This document shows, in pieces, positions 34,400 to 46,665 of a DNA stretch of 64,000 bases. The notes under the pieces are model-generated. The model searched no databases and was not told where the DNA came from. It saw only the letters and a program-made list of their open reading frames with translations. The stretch is taken from the NCBI RefSeq assembly GCF_003382285.1, contig NZ_QTJR01000015.1, forward strand, positions 1 through 64,000, written 5' to 3'. This DNA comes from Lysobacter soli (GTDB taxonomy: Bacteria; Pseudomonadota; Gammaproteobacteria; Xanthomonadales; Xanthomonadaceae). Position numbers and translations under genes: made by a program. Each line of letters begins with the position of its first letter. Positions within the stretch are counted from its first letter, which is position 1.

Positions 34400-36154
34400 G
34401 TGAGAAGCAACGCCATCAAGCAGGGCCCCGCACGCGCTCCCGCACGCGCCATGTTGCGCGCGACCGGATTGAGCGACGAGGCGATCGCCAAGCCGCTGGT
34501 CGCGGTCGTGCATACGTGGTCGGACGTCTCGCCGTGCAACTACACGCTGCGCGACCTCGCGCAGCACGTGCGCGCGGGCGTGATCGAGAACGGCGGCACG
34601 CCCATCGAATTCAACACGATTGCGGTCACCGACGGCATCGCGATGGGCTCCGACGGCATGCGCGCCTCCCTGCCCTCACGCGAGACCATTGCCGATTCGA
34701 TCGAGCTCGCCGTGAACGGCCATTGCCTCGACGCGATGGTGCTGCTCGTCGGCTGCGACAAGACGATCCCGGCGGCGGCGATGGCGGCGGCGCGGCTCGA
34801 TATCCCGACCGTGATCCTGTACGGCGGCACGATCCTGCCGGGCCATTGCCGCAAGGACGCGAGCGACAAGTCCCTGACGGTGCAGGACGTGTTCGAGGCC
34901 GTCGGCGCGCATTCGGCCGGCCGCATCGACGATGCCGAACTGCATCGCATCGAGTCGCACGCCTGCCCCGGCGCGGGCGCGTGCGGCGGGCAATTCACCG
35001 CGAACACGATGGCGATGGTGCTGACCTTCCTCGGCCTGTCGCCGTTGCAACTCAACGACATTCCCGCCGTGCATGCCGACAAGCCCGCCGCCGCGCGGGC
35101 CTGCGGCGCGCTGGCGATGAAGCGTTTGCGCAACGGTGGTCCGGGACCGCGCGAGATCCTCTCTCCCGCAGCGCTGCGCAACGCTGCGTGCGCGGTCTCG
35201 GCCACCGCGGGTTCGACCAACGCCGCGCTGCACCTGCTGGCGATCGCGCACGAAGCCGGCGTTGCGTTCGACCTGGAGGAATTCGAAGCCGCCGCGCGCA
35301 CGCCGGTGATCGCCGACCTCAAGCCCGGCGGTCGCTACACCGCCGCGGAAATGTTCGAGATGGGCGGCGCGGCGCTGGTCGCGCGCGAACTGCGTGCCGC
35401 GGGCCTGATCGAGGACATCCCGACCGTCACCGGCCGCAGCTTCTTCGCCGAACTCGATGACGTGCCCGCGCCGGGCGCGCAGGACGTGGTGCGTCCGGTG
35501 TCGGATCCGTTCAAGCCGCGCGGCGGCTATTCGATCCTCTACGGCGATCTCGCGCCGGAAGGCTGCATCCTCAAGCTCGCCGGCCACGGCATCGAACACT
35601 TCGAGGGCACCGCGCGTGTCTTCGATTCGGAAGAGGCCGCGTTCAACGCCGTGCAGGCGCGCCAGATCCGCGCGGGCGATGTCGTCGTCATCCGCTTCGA
35701 AGGCCCAGCGGGCGGCCCGGGCATGCGCGAGATGCTCGCCGTGACTGCGGCCCTCGTCGGCCAGGGCCTGGGCAACGACGTCGCGCTGATCACCGACGGC
35801 CGCTTCAGCGGCGCGACGCACGGCTTCATGGTCGGCCACATCTCGCCCGAAGCCGCGCGCGGCGGTCCCATCGCGAAGCTGCGCGACGGCGATCGCGTGC
35901 GCATCGACGTGAAGACGCGCCGCATCGACGTCGACGCCGACCTGCGCACGCGCCCCACGGCACGCATTGCGCCGCGCGTGGCCACCGGCGTGCTCGCGAA
36001 ATACGCCGCGCAGGTGAGTTCGGCCTCGCGCGGCGCAGTCACGGCGCCCGGCCCGCTCGACGCGGCCCGCGCGAAGTCGCGCGACATCCCCGTGCAATTC
36101 ATCGAGGAAGCGCCCGTGACGCCCGAAGAAACGAAGGAACTGTTCCTCGCCTGA
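34400..36154 (+). CDS. ilvD: Dihydroxy-acid dehydratase
   Basis: A 584-residue Fe-S dehydratase that converts dihydroxy acids to 2-ketoisovalerate and 2-keto-3-methylvalerate. The cluster cysteines lie in GCDKTIPAA and [29 protein letters not shown] is the C-terminal signature. The start is a GTG with AGGAG eleven bases upstream, giving the family N-terminus [22 protein letters not shown]. It is the first structural gene after the attenuator, with a 37-bp gap to ilvC. Confidence 0.96.
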   Translation: MRSNAIKQGPARAPARAMLRATGLSDEAIAKPLVAVVHTWSDVSPCNYTLRDLAQHVRAGVIENGGTPIEFNTIAVTDGIAMGSDGMRASLPSRETIADSIELAVNGHCLDAMVLLVGCDKTIPAAAMAAARLDIPTVILYGGTILPGHCRKDASDKSLTVQDVFEAVGAHSAGRIDDAELHRIESHACPGAGACGGQFTANTMAMVLTFLGLSPLQLNDIPAVHADKPAAARACGALAMKRLRNGGPGPREILSPAALRNAACAVSATAGSTNAALHLLAIAHEAGVAFDLEEFEAAARTPVIADLKPGGRYTAAEMFEMGGAALVARELRAAGLIEDIPTVTGRSFFAELDDVPAPGAQDVVRPVSDPFKPRGGYSILYGDLAPEGCILKLAGHGIEHFEGTARVFDSEEAAFNAVQARQIRAGDVVVIRFEGPAGGPGMREMLAVTAALVGQGLGNDVALITDGRFSGATHGFMVGHISPEAARGGPIAKLRDGDRVRIDVKTRRIDVDADLRTRPTARIAPRVATGVLAKYAAQVSSASRGAVTAPGPLDAARAKSRDIPVQFIEEAPVTPEETKELFLA

Positions 36155-36191
36155 CCCTCCGCACCGCCCTCCATCCACTACGGACACGATC

Positions 36192-37208
36192 ATGACCACC
36201 CAGCAAAAACCCCGCGTCGCCATCGTCGGTTACGGCAGCCAGGGCCGCGCGCATGCCTTGAACCTGCGCGATTCCGGCTTCGACGTCACCGTCGGCCTGC
36301 GTCCGGGCGGCCCGACCGAGATCAAGGCGAAGGCCGACGGCTTCACCGTGAAGTCGCCAAGCGAGGCGGTGAAGGACGCCGAACTCGTCGCCGTGCTTAC
36401 GCCCGACATGGTGCAGCCGCAGCTCTACGGCGAAGTGATCGAGCCCAACATCGCGCAGGGCGCGTGCCTGCTGTTCGCGCACGGTTTCAACGTGCATTAC
36501 GGGCAGATCACGCCGCGCGAGGACCTGGACGTCGTGCTCGTTGCGCCTAAGGGCCCGGGCGCGCTGGTGCGTCGCGAGTACGAGATCGGCCGCGGCGTCC
36601 CGTCGGTCTATGCCGTCTACCAGGACAAGAGCGGGAACGCCGAGCAGCTCGCGCTGACCTACTGCGCCGGCATCGGCGGCGCGCGCCAGAACGCGATCCG
36701 CACCACGTTCAAGGAAGAAACCGAAACGGACCTGTTCGGCGAGCAGGCCGTGCTGTGCGGCGGCGCGACCAAGCTGGTGCAGGCCGGCTGGGAAACGCTG
36801 GTCGAAGCCGGCTACCAGCCGGAAGTCGCGTACTACGAGTGCCTGCACGAGCTGAAGCTGATCGTCGACCTGTTCTACGAAGGCGGGATCACGCGCATGC
36901 ACGAGTTCATCAGCGAGACCGCGCAGTACGGCGCGCTCACGCGCGGCACCTACGTGGTCGACGAGAACACGCGCGCGCAGATGAGGAAGATCCTCGCCGA
37001 GATCCAGGACGGCACGTTCGCGCGCCAGTGGATCGCCGAATACGCCGCGGGCAACGCGAACTACAAGGCGCTCAAGGAAGGCGACCTGACGCATCCGATC
37101 GAAGCGGTCGGCAAGAAGCTTCGCGCGAACATGAAGTGGCTTTCGACCGCGCCGCAGGCCGCGTCGGCCGCGACCGAAAAGCGCCAGGCGCAGACAGAGG
37201 CCGCGTGA
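36192..37208 (+). CDS. ilvC: Ketol-acid reductoisomerase
   Basis: A 338-residue class I (short) enzyme that isomerises and reduces acetolactate and acetohydroxybutyrate with NADPH. The cofactor site [13 protein letters not shown], the PKGPG loop, and the metal-binding [18 protein letters not shown] are all intact, as is [13 protein letters not shown]. The stop shares one base with the ilvG start (TGATG), so the products are probably made together. Confidence 0.97.
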   Translation: MTTQQKPRVAIVGYGSQGRAHALNLRDSGFDVTVGLRPGGPTEIKAKADGFTVKSPSEAVKDAELVAVLTPDMVQPQLYGEVIEPNIAQGACLLFAHGFNVHYGQITPREDLDVVLVAPKGPGALVRREYEIGRGVPSVYAVYQDKSGNAEQLALTYCAGIGGARQNAIRTTFKEETETDLFGEQAVLCGGATKLVQAGWETLVEAGYQPEVAYYECLHELKLIVDLFYEGGITRMHEFISETAQYGALTRGTYVVDENTRAQMRKILAEIQDGTFARQWIAEYAAGNANYKALKEGDLTHPIEAVGKKLRANMKWLSTAPQAASAATEKRQAQTEAA

Positions 37209-38947
37209 TGAACGGTGCCCGCTGGCTGGTGCAGGCCCTGGCGGCCGAAGGCGTGGACACGCTCTTCGGCTACCCGGGCGGCGCGATCATGCCCTTCTAC
37301 GATGCGCTGCACGGATCGCAGCTCAGGCACGTGCTGGTCCGCCACGAACAGGGCGCGGCCTTCGCGGCGAACGGGTATGCGCGGGCCAGCGGGCGCGTGG
37401 GCGTATGCGTGGCGACGTCCGGTCCGGGCGCGTCGAACCTGGTCACCGGCATCGCCGACGCGATGCTCGACTCGGTGCCGATGGTGATCATCACCGGGCA
37501 GGTCGCCACGCCGCTGATGGGCACCGACGCGTTCCAGGAACTGGATGTGTTCGGCATGACGATGCCGATCGTGAAGCACAGCTTCCTGCTGCGCCGCGTC
37601 GACGAACTGCCCAATGTCGTCGCCGAGGCATTCCGCATCGCGCGCTCGGGTCGCCCGGGCCCGGTGCTGATCGACCTGCCCAAGGACGTGCAGGTCGGCG
37701 ACGCATCGCACCTTCCGCTGCACGTGCCGGCGGAAATCGACGACGTGCCCGCGCCGAAGGACGCCTCGCTGCACGCGGCGCTCGCGATGATCTCGCAGGC
37801 AAAGAAGCCCGTCGTCTACGGCGGCGGTGGCATCGCGCTGGGCGATGCGGTGCAGGCGTTTCGCACGTTCGTCGACGCCACGCAGATCCCGACCGTGCTA
37901 ACGCTGAAGGGACTGGGCGCGTTGCCGTCGAACCACGCGCTGAACCTCGGCATGCTCGGCATGCATGGCAGCCGCGCGGCGAACCTGGCGGTGCAGGAAA
38001 GCGATCTGCTGATCGTCGTCGGCGCGCGCTTCGACGATCGCGCCACCGGCAAGCTGGCGGAGTTCGCGCCGAACGCGCGCGTCGTCCACATGGACCTGGA
38101 CGCGTGCGAGATCGGCAAGCTGCGCCACGCCGATGCCGCCGTGTGCGGCGACATCCGCCGCACGCTGACCGCGCTCACCCTGCCCTGCGCCGCGCACCTG
38201 CACGGTCGCAACGGCGCGGCGCGGCGCGAATGGCGCGCGACCTGCCAGCAGCGCATGCACGAATTCGCCGCGCGCTACGACGCCCCGGGCGACACCGTGT
38301 ACGCACCGGCGCTGCTGAAGCGCCTGTCGGAACTGGCGCCCAACGCAATCGTCGCTTGCGACGTCGGCCAGCACCAGATGTGGGTCGCGCAGCACTGGCG
38401 CTTCGGTACGCCGCGCCAGCACCTCACCAGCGGCGCGCTCGGTGCGATGGGCTTCGGCCTGCCGGCGGCGATCGGCGCGCAACTGCAATCGCCCGATGCG
38501 CCGGTCGTGTGCGTCAGCGGCGACGGCTCGTTCCTGATGAACGTGCAGGAACTGGCGACGCTGCGCCGCTATGGCCTGCCGGTGAAGATCGTGCTGCTCG
38601 ACAACCAGGCGCTCGGCATGGTGCGCCAATGGCAGGAGCTGTTCTTCGACCGGCGCTATTCCGAGATCGACCTGTCCGACAACCCCGACTTCGGCGCGGT
38701 CGCGGCGGCGTTCGGCGTGCAGGCGCTGCACGTCGATCGCGCCGAATCCGTCGAAGCCGCCCTGCAGGCGCTGCTCGCCACCGACGGCCCGGCGCTGCTG
38801 CACGTCGCCATCGACCAGGCCGCAAACGTGTGGCCGCTGGTGCCGCCCAACCACAACAACGCGCAGATGCTCGATCCGGAGCTTGACGCCGGCGCGTCGA
38901 ACGAACCCACCCCCACCGAGGATCCCCGCCATGCGATACCAGCTTGA
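37208..38947 (+). CDS. ilvG: Acetolactate synthase large (catalytic) subunit
   Basis: A 579-residue ThDP enzyme. The catalytic glutamate is E47 in RHEQGAAFAANGYAR, the FAD region lies in the middle, and the ThDP/Mg motif GDGSFLMNVQELAT ends the C-terminal domain. It condenses pyruvate with pyruvate or 2-ketobutyrate. The following gene encodes a short ACT subunit, so the pair resembles isozyme II (IlvG/IlvM). The last 17 bases overlap that gene. Confidence 0.94.
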   Translation: MNGARWLVQALAAEGVDTLFGYPGGAIMPFYDALHGSQLRHVLVRHEQGAAFAANGYARASGRVGVCVATSGPGASNLVTGIADAMLDSVPMVIITGQVATPLMGTDAFQELDVFGMTMPIVKHSFLLRRVDELPNVVAEAFRIARSGRPGPVLIDLPKDVQVGDASHLPLHVPAEIDDVPAPKDASLHAALAMISQAKKPVVYGGGGIALGDAVQAFRTFVDATQIPTVLTLKGLGALPSNHALNLGMLGMHGSRAANLAVQESDLLIVVGARFDDRATGKLAEFAPNARVVHMDLDACEIGKLRHADAAVCGDIRRTLTALTLPCAAHLHGRNGAARREWRATCQQRMHEFAARYDAPGDTVYAPALLKRLSELAPNAIVACDVGQHQMWVAQHWRFGTPRQHLTSGALGAMGFGLPAAIGAQLQSPDAPVVCVSGDGSFLMNVQELATLRRYGLPVKIVLLDNQALGMVRQWQELFFDRRYSEIDLSDNPDFGAVAAAFGVQALHVDRAESVEAALQALLATDGPALLHVAIDQAANVWPLVPPNHNNAQMLDPELDAGASNEPTPTEDPRHAIPA

Positions 38948-39167
38948 TCTCACGCTCCGTCAGGCCGAAGGCGCGCTGTCGCGGGTATTGGGCGCGGCCG
39001 AACGCCGCGGTTTCCGCCCGCTCGCCGTCGATGGCGAAGCGCAGGCCGACGGCGACCGCTGGTACCTGCGGCTGACCGTTGAAGGCGAACGCGACGAAGC
39101 CAACCTGCAGCACCAGCTAGAGAAGCTCTACGACTGCCTCGCGGTGGAGGTGTCGCCATGTCGGTGA
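38931..39167 (+). CDS. ilvM: Acetolactate synthase small subunit (single ACT domain)
   Basis: A 78-residue protein with one ACT-like fold: YQLDLTLRQAEGALSRVLGAAERRGF followed by a beta strand WYLRLTVEGE and a helix LQHQLEKLYD. Length matches IlvM, less than half of the 160-residue IlvH/N type, so the C-terminal half that binds valine in other isozymes is absent. ATG 38931 is inside the end of ilvG, and the gene overlaps ilvE by 10 bp. It should activate the large subunit. Confidence 0.85.
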   Translation: MRYQLDLTLRQAEGALSRVLGAAERRGFRPLAVDGEAQADGDRWYLRLTVEGERDEANLQHQLEKLYDCLAVEVSPCR

Positions 39168-40114
39168 TCGCACCCGAAGCCATCGCCTCGCGACAACCCG
39201 CGGGCAAGCCCATCGAACTGCGAGACGAAGCGCGCCGTCCGGGCATGCCGCTGCTGTGGTTCGACGGCGAACTGACCGCCGCCGATACGCCGCACGCGCC
39301 GCTGACCACGCACGCGATGCATTACGGCACCGGCGTGTTCGAAGGCATCCGCAGCTACGCCACGCGCGATGGCGCGGCCGTGTTCCGCCTGCCCGAGCAC
39401 CTGGAACGCATGCGCAAGGGCGCCGACCTGCTCGGCATCGACTTCGACGTCGATGCGGCATTCGAAGCGACGCTGCAGACGCTGCGCGCGAACGGGCATC
39501 GCGATGCGTACGTGCGCCCGCTGACGTGGCTGGGCAACGGTGCGGATGGCGTGACGGTCGGACTGGACGTGCCGGGCCTGAGCCAGCACTTCATGGTGAT
39601 GACGCTGCCCACCGTCGTGCACCTCAATGGCAAGCGTTCGCGCCTGACGGTGTCGCCGTGGAAGCGCAATCCGGAATCGTCGTTGCCGCCGCTGAAGCTG
39701 TGCGGCGCGTACATCAACTCGATCCTCGCCAAGCGCGAATCGCGCCTGCGCGGCTTCGACGAAGCGCTGTTCGTCGACGAGGACGGTTACGTGGTCGAGT
39801 GCACCGGCGCCAACGTGTTCATGGTGCGCGGCGGTGAGGTCACGGCCGTCTCGCATCGCGACGCGCTGCCCGGGATCACGCGCGACAGCGTGATCGCGCT
39901 GAGCGGCGCGCAATCGCGCGCGGTCACGCATCACGAACTGCTGGATGCAGACGAAGTCTTCGTCTGCGGCACGGCGGCGGAAATCGCGCCGATCAGCGCG
40001 CTCGACCGGCGCGAGTTCGGCGACAACCCGATCACGCGCGAGCTGCAGGCGCTGTACGGTCGCGTCGTTCGCGGCGAAGAGTCGTCGTACACGCATTGGC
40101 TGACGGCCGTCTGA
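39158..40114 (+). CDS. ilvE: Branched-chain amino acid aminotransferase
   Basis: A 318-residue fold type IV PLP enzyme. Markers are LWFDGELTAADTP, HYGTGVFEGIRSY, the PLP lysine in SLPPLKLCGAYINSILA, GFDEALFVDEDGYVVECTGANVF and CGTAAEIAPI. It makes the final transamination for Ile, Val and Leu. The ATG has GGAGG eight bases upstream, inside the ilvM end, and only one base separates its stop from the deaminase start. Confidence 0.93.
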   Translation: MSVIAPEAIASRQPAGKPIELRDEARRPGMPLLWFDGELTAADTPHAPLTTHAMHYGTGVFEGIRSYATRDGAAVFRLPEHLERMRKGADLLGIDFDVDAAFEATLQTLRANGHRDAYVRPLTWLGNGADGVTVGLDVPGLSQHFMVMTLPTVVHLNGKRSRLTVSPWKRNPESSLPPLKLCGAYINSILAKRESRLRGFDEALFVDEDGYVVECTGANVFMVRGGEVTAVSHRDALPGITRDSVIALSGAQSRAVTHHELLDADEVFVCGTAAEIAPISALDRREFGDNPITRELQALYGRVVRGEESSYTHWLTAV

Positions 40115-40115
40115 C

Positions 40116-41200
40116 ATGGACGGCGACGTACCCACCGACGTACGCGTCACCGCGGCCGACGTGCTCGCGGCGCAGGCGCGGCTGCGTCGCTACCTGCCGG
40201 CGACGCCGCTGCATCATGCGGAGCGCTTCGGCTGCTGGCTGAAGCTGGAGAACCTGCAGCGCACCGGTTCGTACAAGGTGCGCGGCGCGCTCAACGCCCT
40301 GCTCGCGGCGCGCGAACGCGGCGATCATCGACCGGTGATCGCCGCCTCCGCCGGCAACCACGCGCAGGGACTGGCGTGGGCCGCGTATCGCCTGGGCGTC
40401 AACGCGATCACCGTGATGCCGCGCAACGCGCCGCAGACGAAGATCGCCGGCGTCGCGCATTGGGGCGCGACCGTGCGCCTGCATGGCGACACCTACGACG
40501 AAGCGAAAGCCTTCGCCGCGGAGCTGGCCGAGCAGAACGGCTACCGCGTGCTGTCCGCGTTCGACGACGCCGACGTCATCGCCGGCCAAGGCACCGTCGG
40601 GCTGGAACTGGCCGCGCTAGCGCCGGACGTCGTGCTCGTGCCGATCGGCGGCGGCGGCCTCGCGTCCGGGGTTGCGCTGGCGCTGAAGTCGCAGGGCGTT
40701 CGCGTGATTGGCGCGCAGGTCGAAGGCGTCGATTCGATGCTGCGCGCGTTGCGTGGCGACCGCACGCCGTGCGATCCGGTCGCGACGCTCGCCGACGGCG
40801 TGCGCGTGAAGGAGCCGGGCCATCTGACGCAACGCCTGCTCGCCGAACTGCTCGACGACGTGGTCGTCGTGCGCGAGGCCGAACTGCGCGAAACGCTGGT
40901 GCGCCTGGCGCTCGAAGAGCACGTCATCGCTGAAGGCGCAGGCGCGCTGGCGCTCGCCGCCGGGCGTCGCATCGCCGGCAAGCGCAAGTGCGCCGTCGTG
41001 TCCGGCGGAAACGTCGACGCGGTCGTGCTCGCGCAACTGCTGTCCGACGTGCGCCCCCGCGCACCGCGCCGTCCCCGCCGCCGCCATCGCGATGCGATGC
41101 CTGCGCCCGCGCTGGAGCCGGCCATCGCGACCCTGAATCCCGCTTTCCCATCCAAGCCGCGCGCCGCCGTCGTCGCGCGCGACCACGAGGAGCTCACCGC

Positions 41201-41204
<4 letters not shown>
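40116..41204 (+). CDS. Threonine dehydratase without ACT-like regulatory domain
   Basis: A 362-residue fold type II PLP enzyme with the Schiff-base lysine K54 in [10 protein letters not shown], the [11 protein letters not shown] loop and IGGGGLASG. It should deaminate threonine to 2-ketobutyrate, the first step to isoleucine, as required by its operon. It has the length of the catalytic core (about 315) plus an Arg/Pro/Ala-rich tail of about 45 residues and lacks the two ACT-like repeats that give IlvA isoleucine inhibition, so it looks like TdcB. The stop overlaps leuA. Serine racemase/dehydratase activity cannot be excluded. Confidence 0.88.
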
Positions 41205-42778
<1,574 letters not shown>

Positions 42779-42801
42779 CCTCATTCCAGAAAGCCAAGTC
42801 A

Positions 42802-44250
42802 ATGACGAGCAAACCGAAAACCCTGTTCGACAAACTGTGGGACGCCCACGTCGTCACGCCCGAATCCGAGGCGGCGCCGGCGATCCTCTACATCGACCTG
42901 CACCTGATCCACGAAGTGACCTCGCCGCAGGCCTTCGCCGAACTCGACGCGCGCGGCCTGCCGGTGCGCCGGCCCGAGCGCACCAAGGGCACGCTCGACC
43001 ACTCCACGCCGACGTTGCCCGTCAACGTCAACGGCCAGCGGCCGTACGTGAACGATGAAGCGCGCGCGCAGGTCGACACGTTGCGCGCGAACTGCGCGCG
43101 CTTCGGCGTGGAGCTGTTCGATTACGACAGCCCGCAGCGCGGCATCGTGCACGTGATGGGGCCGGAGCTCGGCCTCACCCAACCCGGCCAGACCATCGTC
43201 TGCGGCGACAGCCACACGGCCACGCACGGCGCGTTCGGCGCGCTCGCGTTCGGCATCGGCACCAGCGAGGTCGGCCATGTGCTCGCCACGCAATGCCTGC
43301 TGCAGCGCAAGCCGAAGACGCTGGCGATCACCATCGACGGCGAACTCGCGCCGGGCGTCGGCGCGAAGGACCTGATCCTGCACGTCATCGGCGTGATCGG
43401 CGTCAACGGCGGCACGGGCCACGTCATCGAGTACCGCGGCAGCGCGATCCGGTCGTTGTCGATGGAACAACGGATGACGGTGTGCAACATGTCGATCGAA
43501 GCCGGCGCGCGCGCCGGGCTGATCGCGCCGGACGAAGTCACTTTCGATTACCTGCGCGGCCGCCCGCGTGCCCCGCAAGGGGAAGCGTTCGAGGCCGCGG
43601 TCGCAGCGTGGAAGGAATTGCGCAGCGGCGAAGGCGCGCCGTTCGACCGCGAGGTGCGCATCGATGCGCGCGACATCCAGCCGACCGTCACGTGGGGCAC
43701 GCACCCGGGCCAGGTCGCGGCGATCAGTGCACACGTGCCCGGCAGCGGCGATGCGGACGAAACGAAGGCGCGCGACTACATGGGCTGGGATGCGAACGCC
43801 GCGATCGCCGGCCGCGCCGTCGACGTGGTGTTCGTCGGCAGCTGCACGAACTCGCGACTGTCGGACCTGCGCGAAGCGGCCAGCGTGCTGCGCGGCCGCC
43901 GCGTGCATCCGCGCGTGCGCATGCTCGTGGTGCCGGGATCGGAGCAGGTCAAGCGCGATGCCGAACGCGAAGGCATCGACCGCATCGTGCGCGACGCCGG
44001 CGCGGAATGGCGCGAACCCGGCTGCTCGATGTGCATCGCCATGAACGGCGACATCGTCGGCGCCGGGCAGCTGGCGGTATCCACCAGCAACCGCAATTTC
44101 GAGGGTCGCCAGGGCAAGGGCGCGCGCACCGTGCTCGCCTCGCCGGCGACCGCCGCCGCCTGCGCGGTGGCCGGCGAGATCACCGATCCGCGCCCCTACC
44201 TCACCACCGAACCCGCGCCGCACGCGGCCGCCGAGCTGGAGACCGCCTGA
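42802..44250 (+). CDS. leuC: 3-isopropylmalate dehydratase large subunit
   Basis: A 482-residue aconitase-family subunit. The [4Fe-4S] cysteines are in [12 protein letters not shown] and [11 protein letters not shown], and [22 protein letters not shown] forms part of the active site. It pairs with LeuD to isomerise 2- to 3-isopropylmalate. ATG 42802 follows leuA by 23 bp, the widest gap in the leu part. Its stop shares one base with leuD. Confidence 0.96.
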   Translation: MTSKPKTLFDKLWDAHVVTPESEAAPAILYIDLHLIHEVTSPQAFAELDARGLPVRRPERTKGTLDHSTPTLPVNVNGQRPYVNDEARAQVDTLRANCARFGVELFDYDSPQRGIVHVMGPELGLTQPGQTIVCGDSHTATHGAFGALAFGIGTSEVGHVLATQCLLQRKPKTLAITIDGELAPGVGAKDLILHVIGVIGVNGGTGHVIEYRGSAIRSLSMEQRMTVCNMSIEAGARAGLIAPDEVTFDYLRGRPRAPQGEAFEAAVAAWKELRSGEGAPFDREVRIDARDIQPTVTWGTHPGQVAAISAHVPGSGDADETKARDYMGWDANAAIAGRAVDVVFVGSCTNSRLSDLREAASVLRGRRVHPRVRMLVVPGSEQVKRDAEREGIDRIVRDAGAEWREPGCSMCIAMNGDIVGAGQLAVSTSNRNFEGRQGKGARTVLASPATAAACAVAGEITDPRPYLTTEPAPHAAAELETA

Positions 44251-44849
44251 TGCAGCCGCTGACCGAAGTCGTCTCGCGCACCGTCGTGCTGCGCGAACGC
44301 AACATCGACACCGACCAGATCATCCCCGCGCGCTTCCTCACCACGACCGAACGCAAAGGCCTGGGCAAGCACGCGTTCAACGACTGGCGCAGCTTGCCGG
44401 ACGGTTCGCCGAACCCCGAGTTCCCCTTCAATCGCGCGGAGAACATCGGCGCGCGCATCCTCGTCGCCGGCCGCAATTTCGGCTGCGGTTCCTCGCGCGA
44501 GCACGCGCCGTGGGCACTGACCGACCTCGGCCTGCGCGCGGTGATCAGCGCGGAGATCGCCGACATCTTCCGCAGCAATGCGCTGAAGAGCGGCCTGCTG
44601 CCGATCGTGCTCGATGAAGCCATCGTCGACGAACTGCTCGAACAGCCCGGCGTGGAGCTGCGCATCGATGTCGCGCAACGCAGCGTCACGCTGCCCGACG
44701 GCCGCCGCGTGCAGTTCCCGCTGGATGCGTTCGCGCAGACCTGCCTGCTCGAAGGCGTCGACCAGCTCGGCTTCCTGCTGAAGCAGTCGCCGGCCATTTC
44801 GCAGTTCGAACAACAACGCCAAACCCAGGAGTTCCGCCATGCAAGCTGA
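44250..44849 (+). CDS. leuD: 3-isopropylmalate dehydratase small subunit
   Basis: A 199-residue swivel-domain subunit. [13 protein letters not shown] at the N-terminus and [17 protein letters not shown] are the family hallmarks, followed by [20 protein letters not shown]. Length is normal. The end overlaps leuB by 11 bp. Confidence 0.96.
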   Translation: MQPLTEVVSRTVVLRERNIDTDQIIPARFLTTTERKGLGKHAFNDWRSLPDGSPNPEFPFNRAENIGARILVAGRNFGCGSSREHAPWALTDLGLRAVISAEIADIFRSNALKSGLLPIVLDEAIVDELLEQPGVELRIDVAQRSVTLPDGRRVQFPLDAFAQTCLLEGVDQLGFLLKQSPAISQFEQQRQTQEFRHAS

Positions 44850-45927
44850 GATCGTCGTTCTGCCGGGCGACGGCATCGGCCCGGAAGTCACCGCCGCCGC
44901 GGTGCAGGTGCTGCGTGCCGTCGGTCAACGTTACGGGCACGAGTTCCACTTCACGCACGAGCTCATCGGCGGCGCGGCCATCGACGCCACCGGCGAGCCG
45001 CTGCCGGCACGGACGCTCGATGCCGCCAAGCGCGCAGATGCCGTGCTGCTCGGCGCCGTGGGCGGGCCGAAGTGGTCCGATCCGGGCGCGAAGGTGCGGC
45101 CCGAACAGGGCCTTCTCGCGATCCGCAAGGCGCTGGGCCTGTACGCGAATCTGCGCCCCGTGAAGCCGCATCCGGCCGCGCTCGGGGCTTCGCCGATCAA
45201 GCCGCACCTGCTCACCGGCGTTGACCTGATCGTCGTGCGCGAACTCACCGGCGGCGTGTATTTCGGCCAGAAGCAGCGCACCGCGACGTCGGCGAGCGAC
45301 CTGTGCGAATACAGCGTCGAGGAGATCGAGCGCGTCGTGCGTCGCGCGTGCACGCTCGCACGCAGCCGGCGCGGCCATGTGACCTCCGTGGACAAGGCCA
45401 ACGTGCTGGAGACCTCTCGGCTGTGGCGCGAAGTGACCACACGCGTGGTTCGCGATGAGTTTCCGGATGTCACGCTGGAGCACCAGCTGGTCGATTCGAT
45501 GGCGATGCACCTGCTCTCGCGACCGCGTGAGTACGACGTGATCGTCACCGAGAACATGTTCGGCGACATCCTTACCGACGAAGCCTCGATGCTGGCTGGA
45601 TCGCTCGGTTTGCTGCCTTCGGCGTCGCTGGGCGAAGGGCGCGTGGGCCTGTACGAGCCGATCCACGGCTCGGCGCCCGACATCGCCGGCCGCGGCGTCG
45701 CCAACCCGTACGCGACGATCCTCAGTGCGGCGATGCTGCTGCGGCACTCGCTGGGCCTGGAGTCGGAAGCGCGCTGTGTCGAGAAGGCGGTCGATGGCGC
45801 GCTTGCGGCGGGCGTGTTCACGGCGGATCTGGCGCCGGCCGGCCGCGGCGTGTCCACGCAGGCGGCGATGGTCGCGGTGCTGGAGCAGCTCGAACTGGAA
45901 TGCCAGCCGGTGGTGATGCGCGACTGA
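44839..45927 (+). CDS. leuB: 3-isopropylmalate dehydrogenase
   Basis: A 362-residue NAD-dependent oxidative decarboxylase. [11 protein letters not shown] opens the protein; [41 protein letters not shown] and [13 protein letters not shown] are the substrate, metal and NAD motifs that distinguish LeuB from isocitrate dehydrogenase. It closes the ilv-leu operon. No clear terminator is seen in the 78 bp before the next gene. Confidence 0.97.
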   Translation: MQAEIVVLPGDGIGPEVTAAAVQVLRAVGQRYGHEFHFTHELIGGAAIDATGEPLPARTLDAAKRADAVLLGAVGGPKWSDPGAKVRPEQGLLAIRKALGLYANLRPVKPHPAALGASPIKPHLLTGVDLIVVRELTGGVYFGQKQRTATSASDLCEYSVEEIERVVRRACTLARSRRGHVTSVDKANVLETSRLWREVTTRVVRDEFPDVTLEHQLVDSMAMHLLSRPREYDVIVTENMFGDILTDEASMLAGSLGLLPSASLGEGRVGLYEPIHGSAPDIAGRGVANPYATILSAAMLLRHSLGLESEARCVEKAVDGALAAGVFTADLAPAGRGVSTQAAMVAVLEQLELECQPVVMRD

Positions 45928-46005
45928 GACGGCCGGCGCGATTCGGCGTTACTGGGCCGAGGTCGCATTGCCGGCTTCACGTGCTTCGGGCTAGCGTGGG
46001 CGCCC

Positions 46006-46614
46006 ATGAGCCCACGCACCGCCCTCGTTTTCGCGTTCGCCCTCGGCCTGACCGCCTGCGGTTCCACGCCCGATGCCGGCAGTTCGGCCGCCCAGGACGT
46101 GTTTTTCCAGCGCGTCGCCACGCTTTGCGGCCAGGCGTTCGCCGGCCGCATCGTCGCCGATCGCCCGCCCACCCCCGATAACCCGCTGGCCGGCAAGGCG
46201 CTGACCATGCACGTGCGCGAATGCAGCCGTGACACCATCCGCATCCCGTTCTTCGTCGGCAGCGATCGTTCGCGCACCTGGGTACTCACGCGCACCGCGA
46301 CGGGCCTGCGCCTGAAGCACGACCATCGCCACGAGGACGGCACCGAGGCCGAACTGAGCCAGTACGGCGGCGATACCCTCGACATGGGCACGGAGGAGCG
46401 GCAGGAATTCCCCGCCGACGCCGCATCGAAGGCGCTGTTCGCGCGCGAGGACCGCGCCACGTCGGTGTCGAACGTGTGGGCGATGGAAATCGAACCGCAC
46501 GAGCGCTTCACCTACGAACTCACCCGTCCGGGTCGCGAAGTGCGCATCGAGTTCGATCTCGAACACCCGATCCCGGCGCCGCCACCGCCGTGGAGCGTTG
46601 CACCGAAGCAGTAA
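46006..46614 (+). CDS. Lipoprotein of unknown function
   Basis: A 202-residue protein with a lipobox LTAC (Cys18). The mature part has two further cysteines (TLCGQAF and HVRECSR) and a beta-rich body with TIRIPFFVGSDRSRTW and RLKHDHRHEDG, ending in a proline-rich tail. I recognise the pattern as a conserved hypothetical of xanthomonads but cannot give a function. It follows leuB by 78 bp and has its own terminator. Confidence 0.75.
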   Translation: MSPRTALVFAFALGLTACGSTPDAGSSAAQDVFFQRVATLCGQAFAGRIVADRPPTPDNPLAGKALTMHVRECSRDTIRIPFFVGSDRSRTWVLTRTATGLRLKHDHRHEDGTEAELSQYGGDTLDMGTEERQEFPADAASKALFAREDRATSVSNVWAMEIEPHERFTYELTRPGREVRIEFDLEHPIPAPPPPWSVAPKQ

Positions 46615-46618
46615 CAAG

Positions 46619-46644
46619 AAGGGCGCCCGGAGGCGCCCTTTTCG
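46619..46644. terminator. Intrinsic terminator between convergent genes
   Basis: A 9-bp stem AAGGGCGCC / GGCGCCCTT with a CGGA loop, followed by TTTCG, lies just after the lipoprotein stop and before the convergent RND permease end. Confidence 0.85.
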
Positions 46645-46665
46645 TTTCCTGCAACCGCGTCGCGT